33,727 nucleotides of DNA from a virus, in the IMG/VR virus record IMGVR_UViG_3300042922_000649, positions 1 to 33,727 of that record. One strand, 5' to 3'. Below are positions 12,928 to 22,307 of the stretch, piece after piece. Position 1 is the stretch's first letter; every line of letters begins with the position of its first letter. Made by a program: the position numbers and the translations under genes. The notes under the pieces were generated by a model. That model ran no database searches, was not told the DNA's origin, and worked only from the letters and a program-made list of their open reading frames with translations.

Positions 12928-13977
12928 CTACATCGTTCTTATTTTTACTAACTTTATTACCATATCTGTCACAAATTTTCTAGTAAGACCAATTATCGTA
13001 GTAATAATTATTACAGTTGCTACGATAGGAGCAAAATAAAATATAATTTGAAAATTTGATTCATATATTTCTGATATGACATACCGATATACAAACTTAT
13101 CAACAATATATGAAGCTAAATATATGTCTAATGTAACAGAAGATATTTTTTTTAATATATTAGATATTACATTATTTTTAATATCCACATTGTAAAAGAA
13201 TAAGAAAAATAATGTTGCTGAAAAAATTACTAAAATAGAACTATATTCGCCTATTGCTGTTACAAAATTACCACCTTTTGAGAAATAAAATGTTAATGCA
13301 GATTCAAGAACAATTATAGCGGAAAAGGAAACAATAATTATTATTTTATTTATCTTGGGTTCATATTTTTTTATGTAACATCCTATAAAATAATATAATA
13401 TTGGGTATATACCAATCCACCAGTCAGGGAATAATAATGCACCCGTTCCGCCACTTGTAATAGGCATATAATTAAAAAAGCTTGGTAATCCACATAAACA
13501 TAGTAATATAGTAATTAGTATTAATGATTGTTTTCTGCTTTTCAAATTGTTAAAAATTAAGTTTAAGAATGGTATTAAAAGGAATAATCCTATAAACATA
13601 TTTATATACCATGAATATTGATTTGCTTTAAATCCAATTGTTTCATATATCCATGATAATACACTTTTATTCTCATCGAAAAACATACTTCTTACAAGGA
13701 TAGCAGCAATAGAATAAATCAAATAAATTCCCAGCACATTCAGAATTCCTTTATAATATTTAGTATCTATTTGCTTGCCATTTTGAAGGAACCCAGTTGA
13801 TATCATAAACAAAGGAACGCATATCAAAAACGTCCATCTTAAACAAGTTTGAAAAAATAAATTTCTACACAATATTAAATCAGTGTAATAATAAGAAGTA
13901 TGTAAGAAGAAATGCACAGAAATGACAAAGAACGCGGCAAGTGTTTTTATTACATCTATCCCAATATACCTTTTCAT
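12928..13977 (-). CDS. Membrane O-acyltransferase, probable lysogenic conversion gene
   Basis: ATG 13977 (MKRYIGIDVIKTLAAFFVIS) has GGAGG five bases upstream. A longer frame to 14073 has no ribosome site and would overlap the tailspike gene. The 349-residue protein has about ten membrane segments. It matches the acyltransferase 3 (OafA/YrhL-like) family: GIDVIKTLAAFFVISVHFF with the key His17, and ICVPLFMISTGFL. These enzymes acylate, usually O-acetylate, cell-surface polysaccharides. It has its own strong promoter and terminator between late genes, the mark of a moron. It may change the receptor read by the neighbouring tailspike. Confidence 0.85.
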   Translation of the reverse strand: MKRYIGIDVIKTLAAFFVISVHFFLHTSYYYTDLILCRNLFFQTCLRWTFLICVPLFMISTGFLQNGKQIDTKYYKGILNVLGIYLIYSIAAILVRSMFFDENKSVLSWIYETIGFKANQYSWYINMFIGLFLLIPFLNLIFNNLKSRKQSLILITILLCLCGLPSFFNYMPITSGGTGALLFPDWWIGIYPILYYFIGCYIKKYEPKINKIIIIVSFSAIIVLESALTFYFSKGGNFVTAIGEYSSILVIFSATLFFLFFYNVDIKNNVISNILKKISSVTLDIYLASYIVDKFVYRYVISEIYESNFQIIFYFAPIVATVIIITTIIGLTRKFVTDMVIKLVKIRTM

Positions 13978-14002
13978 AAAATCCTCCATGATTTTTATAA
14001 AA

Positions 14003-14031
14003 ATTATATCATTCTTTAGTTCTAATATCAA
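14003..14031 (-). promoter_or_regulatory. Strong promoter of the acyltransferase gene
   Basis: Reading leftward, TTGATA (14031-14026) is followed after 17 bases by a perfect TATAAT (14008-14003) with an extended -10 TG. It lies between the tailspike stop codon and the acyltransferase start. Confidence 0.8.
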
Positions 14032-14069
14032 CAATTTGCCACATTTATTGACAATATTTATGGTTATTA

Positions 14070-16607
14070 TCAAGGATCTAATGTGCTATGTATTTTCTGC
14101 ATAATATTGGCAACACCATATCCTAAAATTAATGCATTTTTTGTAGTATGAAAAGCATATTCATTAATTGCAATATCATTCCATGCATTAATATCACCTG
14201 CATCTCTATATATATCATATGACAATCTACCATAGGTTTTTGTTTCCCCATATCCATCTATTGTACAGTTTTCATAGATTATATTTGCAAGGTAAGAACC
14301 ATTTGCTTGGGCTCCTACAACATGCGAGTTTGTTGCGAGATTAATAAAGCAATCTATAAATTCAACATTTAGCACTCCGCGAACAGACATTGAAGCAATG
14401 CCCCTATACCCATCATTTTTTGCACCATAATTATTTATTGTTAAGTTTTTAAACGTAATAAATGCTTTGGGTATGTTAAAGCTTATCCCACTATATTCAT
14501 AACTAAAATTAATTATTGGTTTGCTACCAGAACCAAAACTTGATATAACTAAGTCATTGGTACTGATTGACGTATAATCAATATCAAATGTCTGACCACT
14601 TTTTAGTAATATACTAACCTGTTTACCCAATTCTTGACTGTATTTAATCGCCGCTTTTAATGTTTTTAATGACCTAGATTCCGTGTCTCCAAAATTAATA
14701 TCATTACCATCTACACTGTCCACATATATAAGAGCTTTTGTAGATTTGTTGTTTAAATTGTCAGTAAACACTGACCTTAGCGCTCTGTCATTCATATGAA
14801 CTCCATCGGCAGCTTTTGGTTTAAAACCTGTTAAGGTCACCTTTGGAACATCAGTTGCGTCCAGCCATCCAGTAATTTTACTATAATTATAATCTCTACT
14901 TAGTGATGTAATCCTTAAATTTGAATCGACCACATTTAAGACATCCGCCATTTGGCAATGAATATTATTAAAGGAAATATCCAAATTAGAATAATAGGAA
15001 TATATCAGTGTTGAAGTTATTTGCTCCGTCCATATACCATATAGTTCTCCCGTACTATTTCCTAGGTTTATCATATCAGAGAACCACTCAATGGTTAAAC
15101 CATACGCATTTATACCTATATAGTTTCCAGTTATTCCACAACTCGCCTTGAAACTTAAATCATACTCACATCCATCATTTAAAGTAGATACATAAGATGG
15201 AAGATCTGGGGCAAGCGCTATTCCAACATTATACAAGTTTAGATTATTAGTTGAGTTCGTTGCAGAAATACCTCTCCATCTAGAAATCATAGTAGTATTG
15301 ATAATTGAACTATACCATGTAGCGGAAAATCTTATGCTTAAAGTAAAACCTTTTACAAAACAGTTGTTCATAATAAAACTTGGACTTAGCGCCATATTAA
15401 ACCCTCGAACAGTTTTGTTAGTATAGAAAGTCATATTATGAAACTCTATACCCTCACAAGTGGAGTGTAAACCATCATTTACATCAGCTCCGGTTCCTAA
15501 ATAATTATTTACCCTTACTCCAGCAGTATTATAAGGACACGTATCAAATGCAAAATCGGACTCGTTGTCATAATCAACAAAAATACAGGAAGCTTGAGTT
15601 TCCCTAGTATTCCAGTCGCTTCCTTTTTCAATCCCCACCCCCACAAACTTTATACCAGCATTTATTTTTAATTTTGAAGTAATTCTATAAACACCCTTGG
15701 GAAATCCTAGTGATCCATATTTTACTGCGTGTGTGGTTGAACCTGCGCTTCCTTGCCATATATAAGGCGAAATTGCATCTATTGCCGATTGTATTGCAGT
15801 AGTATCATCACTTACCCCATCTCCTTTAGCTCCATAATCTTTAACACTTTTAATAACTTTTACACTAATTTCGTTAATAGATTCCACCAAATCAGCGTTT
15901 GGTGTTGGTAATAAAGACCTATCGCCTACAGCTGCATCAATCTCTGTTTTATTATAATAATCTAGGGGATTAAATCCTGCAATAGCTTCTGCCTCTGCTG
16001 CTGCTTCTTCTGCTCTTTCTTTGTAAAATTTTGCATTATCAGTATCGTCGCCGGTTTCAACCCCTCCAACTGCATACCGTTTAGATAAATTTGCATTTGC
16101 AACCGAAATATTAGCTTGTACAATTATGTCTGCCAGATAATCTGGTTGCAGGTATTCTCCTGTAATGGATCCCAGTATAATTCCTGCCTTAATAGTTCCG
16201 TCTGATTCAACTGAAAAAGACACCGTATCGGTGTCCTCAAATTCGTATTGTGTTACCAGTGCAGACATATCTACATGTTGCACTGTTCCATCATCAAGTG
16301 TAATATCTAATTGCTGAGTTTCTGGGTTATATACAAAGTTTACAGCTAGTTTTTCAAGCTTAGTATCAATCGTTGTGTTGGTTCCATTAACCTTTGTTAT
16401 TGTTAATACTCCGGTAGATTCATTGAATGTAATGGATTGTACTACTCCATTCATAGTACTTTGGTTTGCCTTAGAAGTATCCATTGCAACCACTCGATTA
16501 TCTATAGTATTTAAAGCAACGTCTACTTTCCTTAAATTTGTCCTGCCAAGTGAGGTTGCTGTACTGGGAGAGTTTTGCCAGTCAATCTCATAATATACCT
16601 TATCCAT
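14070..16607 (-). CDS. Tailspike/tail fibre with pectate-lyase-like beta helix
   Basis: The 845-residue protein has a short virion-attachment part (YYEIDWQNSPSTATSLGRTN). Beta-rich repeats and a helical stretch (AKFYKERAEEAAAEAEAIAG) follow. A pectate lyase 3-like right-handed beta helix starts near residue 257 (VKDYGAKGDGVSDDTTAIQS). A second beta-helix run follows about residue 630 (YVDSVDGNDINFGDTESRSL). Such proteins bind and often cut surface polysaccharides and set host range. The start overlaps the upstream S74 tail protein gene by eight bases. No S74 chaperone domain is present at its own C-terminus. Depolymerase activity is inferred from the fold. Confidence 0.8.
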   Translation of the reverse strand: MDKVYYEIDWQNSPSTATSLGRTNLRKVDVALNTIDNRVVAMDTSKANQSTMNGVVQSITFNESTGVLTITKVNGTNTTIDTKLEKLAVNFVYNPETQQLDITLDDGTVQHVDMSALVTQYEFEDTDTVSFSVESDGTIKAGIILGSITGEYLQPDYLADIIVQANISVANANLSKRYAVGGVETGDDTDNAKFYKERAEEAAAEAEAIAGFNPLDYYNKTEIDAAVGDRSLLPTPNADLVESINEISVKVIKSVKDYGAKGDGVSDDTTAIQSAIDAISPYIWQGSAGSTTHAVKYGSLGFPKGVYRITSKLKINAGIKFVGVGIEKGSDWNTRETQASCIFVDYDNESDFAFDTCPYNTAGVRVNNYLGTGADVNDGLHSTCEGIEFHNMTFYTNKTVRGFNMALSPSFIMNNCFVKGFTLSIRFSATWYSSIINTTMISRWRGISATNSTNNLNLYNVGIALAPDLPSYVSTLNDGCEYDLSFKASCGITGNYIGINAYGLTIEWFSDMINLGNSTGELYGIWTEQITSTLIYSYYSNLDISFNNIHCQMADVLNVVDSNLRITSLSRDYNYSKITGWLDATDVPKVTLTGFKPKAADGVHMNDRALRSVFTDNLNNKSTKALIYVDSVDGNDINFGDTESRSLKTLKAAIKYSQELGKQVSILLKSGQTFDIDYTSISTNDLVISSFGSGSKPIINFSYEYSGISFNIPKAFITFKNLTINNYGAKNDGYRGIASMSVRGVLNVEFIDCFINLATNSHVVGAQANGSYLANIIYENCTIDGYGETKTYGRLSYDIYRDAGDINAWNDIAINEYAFHTTKNALILGYGVANIMQKIHSTLDP

Positions 16608-18900
16608 TCTTCACACCTTCTTCCAGAGCTTTTATTCTTTCCTCTATTGCGTTCATTCTTTCTTCTTGTGATTTTAATTGATCCTGTTGTTTCTTTATAA
16701 CCTGGAATGCCGGGGATATAAATTCTTCATACCGCAGCATGTATATGTATCCGATTATTGGACTGCTAGTATCAAACTCTCCGTCTTCATTAACAATTTC
16801 ATAGATAGGAGCCTTTACAAATCCACCAAAATCCTTACTATCGATACCAAGTTCAATCATTAATTCTTCAACTTCTTGACTTATGAATCCAGTGTGGTAT
16901 CTATCACTTGTACCGTCGTTATATTTAAACCGTACAGGTCTACATCTTAAGATAAGTTGTTCATATATCTCTGGTAAATCTTCGATAGAGTTTTTAAGTT
17001 TTCTGTCAGATGTGTTTATCGTTCCGGTTTGTGCGTATACTGTACCCCATCGAAATGTTGGTGAGCCTAAATCTCCACCGTTTTGTGAAGCAAATCCACC
17101 GCCAGAACCAAGAAATACCTGATTAGTGCCGTTGTATAAACTGCTGTGTGTATGTCCTGAAAGCGAAGGAGCAACACCATTAATATCTAAGCTTGTACAA
17201 GAAATAGAACCACCTCGAGTGACTGAAAATGTCATTGTACTTCCATTATAAAAACCCATTGTTGCGGAACTTATCAACAAATAACCAGCTGAATCTCCGG
17301 CAAAACTTCCTCCACCTGCAGCAACAGGTCTTAGCATAATTTGCAAAGCTGTAACCATTCCGTCTTTTATCTCAGTTCTTCCAAATATTCCATTGGATTG
17401 AACAAATTCAGAACCGTTTATTGTTCCACCTGTCATGTTTGCACTTGTAACATTGCCAGAAAACGTAGCATTACCACTACCATCTAGTTGAAAATTTGTA
17501 CTATTAACAACTAATCTGTTTCCTGATATAGTAACCTGACCAGATTCCAGTGATATTTCACTGCTTACTGTACCTTTTGTAACCCTGAGTGCTATTTGGT
17601 CAGCCTGTTGTATAAACTGGCTTTCAGCATCCTCTTTATTATCTGTAATCTGTGTCTGTAGCCCTTCTGCAGTAAAGGATATCATAGCTTCCAGCCCTTC
17701 GGCTGTGTCTGCTAACTCTACCTCTAAGCCGTCAACACCTTGCTTAAGCTTATAGGTTTTACTATTAAGCTGCTGTATCTGTGTGTTAACCCCTACCGTC
17801 TGCCTGCGTACCTTATTACCGGTTGCAGATATATTATCCTTTAGAGCCTGTATGCCTTTTAATGTACGTCGGAATACAAAGGATTCAATTGCATCATTTG
17901 TGGTAATAAGTGTTACACTGTCTCCAACTTCTAGGTAAGGCAGACCCATCATTACGGTATTGTGCGGACGGTAGAACTTGTTCTTTACCTGTAACAACAT
18001 TTCGTCTACTATCGGCTGTACCTCTGTACCAGTCTTGCCATATAATAAAAAGTTTCCAGTTATAATGTATGGATTTCCTGTAGTGCCTGCAGTTGTGCCA
18101 AAGTCATCGTCATCTTCCCTGATGGTAATAGAGGTTATTGGTTCAACAATGTATTCTTCATAATCAGCCGTTTCATAACCAGCAGTAAGATACTCACCTG
18201 ATTCAGACGGGAATAAATCTTCTGCTGGATAAAGTTCCTCTGACGGATATAATCCCAATCCCGATAGCTGGATAACCTTAAACTTATTCTCCCTTGTTAT
18301 ATGCCCGAATCCGGCATTAATTTCACACAAACGTCTTAATACATCTCTACCAAGTAAAGAAGCCGGATTTAACGTCTTGGGGATTGTCACAGTGTCATTT
18401 GTAATCGTCTGTTCTTCATATGCAATTCCCAGGTAAGTTAACAAGGATTCACGCATGGATTTTACTGTCTGAGGCCATGTTAATGCATTATACCAGGGTG
18501 ATACATCGATGTTTGTCTTTATCATACTGTCATAGGCTACAATCTCACGAAACCATAGGTCATTTTGTTTCTTACAGGAATCAACACGATATGTACCAAG
18601 TGGCATTGTGTAGGTACCATTAACAGTCTGTGTAACTATAAATTCATAACCACTTAAGTCCTGTATTAAATTAGCAACTGTTATTCTAAGACCGGCTCCC
18701 TCACAAGCACCGATTGTTAAATCATCACTGGAACACAAATTCTCCTGTAATTCAAAACTATCGTCAACTATACGATCTGTCGCAATAGTTAAATCTAAAT
18801 CAGGGAAATATAAAGATAATTCCTTAAGCGCTAATTGTGGAACAATCGGAATTCTATCATTACGGTAAATTAATTTTAATTCTTCGGGTATATTTAACAC
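16600..18900 (-). CDS. Tail protein with C-terminal S74 intramolecular chaperone
   Basis: The 766-residue protein starts with a baseplate-like region (about 1-350, LELIYRNDRIP-type start and LLQVKNKFYRPHNTV) resembling tail-associated hub proteins. Coiled coil and repeated AEGL/AEGLQTQI heptads (about 380-440) and glycine-rich beta repeats follow. The end is a peptidase S74 domain: SDRKLKNSIEDLPEIYE with S631 and K636 as the likely self-cleavage dyad, then GFISQEVEELM. The S74 domain helps trimerise the fibre and cuts itself off. A coiled coil (QEERMNAIEERIKALEEG) ends the chain. It adjoins the tailspike gene. Confidence 0.85.
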   Translation of the reverse strand: MLNIPEELKLIYRNDRIPIVPQLALKELSLYFPDLDLTIATDRIVDDSFELQENLCSSDDLTIGACEGAGLRITVANLIQDLSGYEFIVTQTVNGTYTMPLGTYRVDSCKKQNDLWFREIVAYDSMIKTNIDVSPWYNALTWPQTVKSMRESLLTYLGIAYEEQTITNDTVTIPKTLNPASLLGRDVLRRLCEINAGFGHITRENKFKVIQLSGLGLYPSEELYPAEDLFPSESGEYLTAGYETADYEEYIVEPITSITIREDDDDFGTTAGTTGNPYIITGNFLLYGKTGTEVQPIVDEMLLQVKNKFYRPHNTVMMGLPYLEVGDSVTLITTNDAIESFVFRRTLKGIQALKDNISATGNKVRRQTVGVNTQIQQLNSKTYKLKQGVDGLEVELADTAEGLEAMISFTAEGLQTQITDNKEDAESQFIQQADQIALRVTKGTVSSEISLESGQVTISGNRLVVNSTNFQLDGSGNATFSGNVTSANMTGGTINGSEFVQSNGIFGRTEIKDGMVTALQIMLRPVAAGGGSFAGDSAGYLLISSATMGFYNGSTMTFSVTRGGSISCTSLDINGVAPSLSGHTHSSLYNGTNQVFLGSGGGFASQNGGDLGSPTFRWGTVYAQTGTINTSDRKLKNSIEDLPEIYEQLILRCRPVRFKYNDGTSDRYHTGFISQEVEELMIELGIDSKDFGGFVKAPIYEIVNEDGEFDTSSPIIGYIYMLRYEEFISPAFQVIKKQQDQLKSQEERMNAIEERIKALEEGVKNG

Positions 18901-18912
18901 TGAACCACTCCT

Positions 18913-19320
18913 TTAATATTCAATAAGTGTAATAGCAATGCCTGCATAGGTTATCTCATATGTTTTGGGATCAATACTTTCATGTTTCCAGTCGATATCA
19001 GTCATATAGAATTTGCCCGTCTTATAAGCATGAATGTTATCATTCCAATATTCTAAATACATAAGTACTCTATTGTTTAGTACCGCTTGTATTGACAACT
19101 TAATTGCTTCTGGTATGTGGTCAACAGTATTAAGATAAACCTTGGATTTTGTGTGTGGCAGAGGATTCCTGCGTGTTTCTCCATAACCGTCTGTATATGC
19201 ATCCTTATCCTGGATCATGTCCGGTGTGGCATGGTACCCCTCACCGCCTTCTTTTAAGATAGAGGAAGGAAAGATATTTTCGTTTTCTGTATTCTTTATG
19301 TGGTATCCTTGAAATCCCAT
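18913..19320 (-). CDS. Small tail protein between tape measure and tail hub
   Basis: The 135-residue protein (MGFQGYHIKNTENENIFPSS; YMTDIDWKHESIDPKTYEIT) is beta-rich. In other Firmicutes siphophages this slot holds the distal tail protein or a DUF6711-type small tail protein, and the sequence looks like the latter. It is shorter than standard Dit proteins. It sits 13 bases from both neighbours in the tail operon. The assignment rests mainly on position. Confidence 0.6.
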   Translation of the reverse strand: MGFQGYHIKNTENENIFPSSILKEGGEGYHATPDMIQDKDAYTDGYGETRRNPLPHTKSKVYLNTVDHIPEAIKLSIQAVLNNRVLMYLEYWNDNIHAYKTGKFYMTDIDWKHESIDPKTYEITYAGIAITLIEY

Positions 19321-19333
19321 TTCCTACCTCCCT

Positions 19334-22294
19334 CTAATAGTTAAGTGCAAAGGATAAATTCCCCTGTGATGCCTGTTCAGTATTAATTTTCACCATATCT
19401 TCAAATTCTTTCTTGCCGTCTTTTATAAGGGTCAGATAAAGCGAGATATCACCATTACCACCAACGCCTAAACGTCTTAAGACATTCTCTACAGCCTGCT
19501 CCATTGTGGGTACAGGTGAAACAATTTCAGGATCCTTTTTGTTATCACCCAAGATAGATAAAAAGCTGCCGTAATTGGCAGGTACTACAGTACCGTTTGC
19601 TAATGCCGGGATGCGATCTATCTTTGGAACGGGTAAAGAAAAACCACTCAGAAAAGGGCCTACAACTGGAACCTTTTTCAGAATGGATATCATATCGTTT
19701 ATTTTGTTAAATGGCGTTGCGATAATAGCGTTTATTCCGTCTATGAGCTTATTAACCACCGTTCTAAAGGTGTCAGCTATTCCTTCTTTCAACCCAGAGA
19801 AAATCTTACCGCCTGTTGAAAAGACATTCTTAACATTTGTCCAGGCGGTCGTAAATGTATCCTTAAACCATGTTGCCACACCACTAAATACTGACTTGAT
19901 ATTAGTCCATACACTTTCAAAGTGGGTTTTCATTGCAGAGGCGCTAAACACGGCTTTTATCTTTGCTAATGCATCGTTGAATTTTCCTTCAAACCATCCG
20001 GGAAGTCCCGTGAAGAAACTCTTTACATCACTAACAAGTGTCTTAAACTTCTCGTTAACAGAGCTAACAAGGGATGTAATGCCGTTTATCATTCCCTGCA
20101 TAATAAATGTTCCGATTTCCTTCATAACTGTACTTGGGCTATGTATACCAAATAGACTTTTGATATTGTCTACTATTGGCTTAAAGATATGTTCGTTAAC
20201 CCATGTGGCTGCATTCTTTATGATGTCACTTAAGGTAACACCATCCTTTAAGCCATCCATGATATTCTTGCCGATAGTCTCACCGATACCAAATACAGTT
20301 GAAACTAGTCCATTAAAAGCAGCAACCAGTAAATCAATTAATCCTCCTGCGATACCTCCCCAATCTATCTCAGAAAGCATATCACCGATGGTAGTACCTA
20401 CAAGCTCCCAGTCAATACCTTTTATAGCTTCGGTCAATGTATCTAATAGACCTGTAACGAGCTTAGAGGCACCTTTAGCAAGCTTTACCCAGTCAGTGGT
20501 TGTCAGTATGGCATTAATCTCGTCCGCTATCCCTTGTCCGAATTTCTTCCAGTCAAAAGTAGTTATAAATCCGTAAGCAGTCTCTATAATGATATTAAGC
20601 GCATTTCCTACAGCTTGCCCTGCTGCTGACCAGTCCGTGTTTGTTACTGCAGTGTTAAGGCTAGATGCTATATTACTGCCAAAACCTACCCAGTCAACCG
20701 ACTTATAGAAGTTATTTATAAAACTGGATATGGAATTAACTCCATCGGATAATAGCTTTCCTATGCCTGCCCAGTCAATGGTTTTAATAGCAGATTGTAA
20801 GCCGGTTCCTATTCCACTGCCTAGTTTATCCCACTTAATACCTGTAATAAGGGTATCAGCGAATTGTACAGCAGTATTTAAGCCATTGCCTATTGTGCTG
20901 CCTACAAGTTTCCAGTCTAAGCCGTCTACAGCGCCATTTATAAAGGTATAAATAGACTTTGCAGCCTTCTGGGATACTCCTTGAACGCTGTCCCAGTTTA
21001 TTGCTTCTAAGGCTCCGTTAATCTTGCTTGCAACTATTTCACCAATTTCGGTAAAATCTGCCGTATTCCATGCCTCTTTTAGCTTACTCGCAAAATCTGA
21101 AACCCCTTGGGATGTATCTATATTAGTATCAAAGTCCGGGGCTATTCCATCCTCATTACCTCCACCACTTGAAGAATCATTCTCCGTTGTGTTGTTGAGT
21201 TCATCGAGTGCTGATAACTGCTTTTTTGCATCTTTAGCGGATTTGCCTGTATCATCTAACGCTTTAGCTTGGTTATATTGCGCCTTTGCTGCTGCCTGAC
21301 TAGACTTAACAGACTGCCCAAACAACATAGAGGTAAACTGAGCTAAATAGCCGGTTAACTTAACAATGCCTTGCATCATAATATTGATAGCCGGCATAAT
21401 TGCAGTAAAGATAGGCTGAAATGCAGTAAAGAGATTTCCTTTAACTTGTGCAAGGCTAGATACAAATTGACTATTAGTTCTCAGCGCTCCCCATAATGTT
21501 TCTGTGAGGGCACCCATGATTTTGCTTAATCCTTGATACAGGATCATGGATTTAAGAACTTCTTTTAATCCAGTGTTATATCCCTTTGCTCCTTTTTGCC
21601 CACTAAACATTTTTCCTGTTAATTTTCCAATACCGACAATAGCCTTACCGACACCAGATGCAACTTTTCCAAAGCCAGAAGCAATTGTTTTCGCTGTTGT
21701 TCCAAGTTTTTTCATGCCTGTCCAGGCTTTAAGAGCCGACAAGGAAAGTCTACCTAATATTCTTGAAAGCCTGGTACTAGAATCCGTGCTTTTCTCTTCC
21801 TGACCTTCTGTTTCTCTTAATTTTGCCTGGTACTGTGTCAGCCTACCTTTAAGTAATTCAAGCTTATTTTGCATATCTGATAACTTTGTAGTGTCTCCAC
21901 CTATAGTAACTGCATTGCCTGATTCCTCAAGGCCTTGCAACTCAGCTTTTGCATATTTTATAGTATTTCTAGCATCTTCAATTTTCCACTGCAGGTTTTT
22001 CCAGCCCTGACCTCCGAGATCAGCACCGGTATCTTTCATCCTCTGTTCTGTTTCAAGATATCCACTCAACTTTTTTTGTGCAGCTTCTATTTGTTGCTGA
22101 ATCTCTTGGTATTCCTGTGTTGGTACTTCGGCATTCTGCATATCAGACATTGCTTTTTCAAGTTTCTCGATGTCATATTGGGTCTTTTTAATGGAATTTT
22201 GGAGACCAATTTGCTTACTGGACATATTTTGTATGCCTTCTACAAATCCGCTGTCATCTATTTTGGTGTCAAATTTTAATGTTCCGTCTGCTAT
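19334..22294 (-). CDS. Tail tape measure protein, apparent AUA start
   Basis: The frame continues 23 codons upstream of the first ATG (22225) as ADGTLKFDTKIDDSGFVEG, the normal start of this tape-measure family. The only suitable initiator is ATA at 22294-22292, nine bases after AGGGGG (AGGGGGTGA, one mismatch to the anti-Shine-Dalgarno complement). The protein is then about 986 residues. It has an N-terminal coiled coil (about 25-160), a hydrophobic middle and about ten DW-containing repeats (about 400-650). Amphipathic helices and a C-terminus ending GNLSFALNY follow. It sets tail length and threads DNA at infection. If ATA is not used, translation starts at 22225. Confidence 0.88.
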   Translation of the reverse strand: MADGTLKFDTKIDDSGFVEGIQNMSSKQIGLQNSIKKTQYDIEKLEKAMSDMQNAEVPTQEYQEIQQQIEAAQKKLSGYLETEQRMKDTGADLGGQGWKNLQWKIEDARNTIKYAKAELQGLEESGNAVTIGGDTTKLSDMQNKLELLKGRLTQYQAKLRETEGQEEKSTDSSTRLSRILGRLSLSALKAWTGMKKLGTTAKTIASGFGKVASGVGKAIVGIGKLTGKMFSGQKGAKGYNTGLKEVLKSMILYQGLSKIMGALTETLWGALRTNSQFVSSLAQVKGNLFTAFQPIFTAIMPAINIMMQGIVKLTGYLAQFTSMLFGQSVKSSQAAAKAQYNQAKALDDTGKSAKDAKKQLSALDELNNTTENDSSSGGGNEDGIAPDFDTNIDTSQGVSDFASKLKEAWNTADFTEIGEIVASKINGALEAINWDSVQGVSQKAAKSIYTFINGAVDGLDWKLVGSTIGNGLNTAVQFADTLITGIKWDKLGSGIGTGLQSAIKTIDWAGIGKLLSDGVNSISSFINNFYKSVDWVGFGSNIASSLNTAVTNTDWSAAGQAVGNALNIIIETAYGFITTFDWKKFGQGIADEINAILTTTDWVKLAKGASKLVTGLLDTLTEAIKGIDWELVGTTIGDMLSEIDWGGIAGGLIDLLVAAFNGLVSTVFGIGETIGKNIMDGLKDGVTLSDIIKNAATWVNEHIFKPIVDNIKSLFGIHSPSTVMKEIGTFIMQGMINGITSLVSSVNEKFKTLVSDVKSFFTGLPGWFEGKFNDALAKIKAVFSASAMKTHFESVWTNIKSVFSGVATWFKDTFTTAWTNVKNVFSTGGKIFSGLKEGIADTFRTVVNKLIDGINAIIATPFNKINDMISILKKVPVVGPFLSGFSLPVPKIDRIPALANGTVVPANYGSFLSILGDNKKDPEIVSPVPTMEQAVENVLRRLGVGGNGDISLYLTLIKDGKKEFEDMVKINTEQASQGNLSFALNY
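20330..21075 (-). repeat. Array of about ten DW-G repeats within the tape measure
   Basis: The protein carries repeated units of the form xDWxxxGxxIGxxLNxxI, for example LDWKLVGSTIGNGLN, IDWAGIGKLLSDGVN, TDWSAAGQAVGNALN and IDWELVGTTIGDMLS. Spacing alternates between shorter and longer units. The repeats are diverged at DNA level, so they are an old expansion. Confidence 0.7.
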
Positions 22295-22307
22295 GGTTAC
22301 TCACCCC

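Noticed and set aside
13978-14073. N-terminal extension of the acyltransferase to 14073
   Set aside because: It would overlap the promoter and the tailspike gene and has no ribosome site; ATG 13977 has GGAGG.
19575-20576. A 333-codon plus-strand open frame
   Set aside because: It lies wholly opposite the tape measure repeat region, has no ribosome site, and arises from the composition of the repeats.
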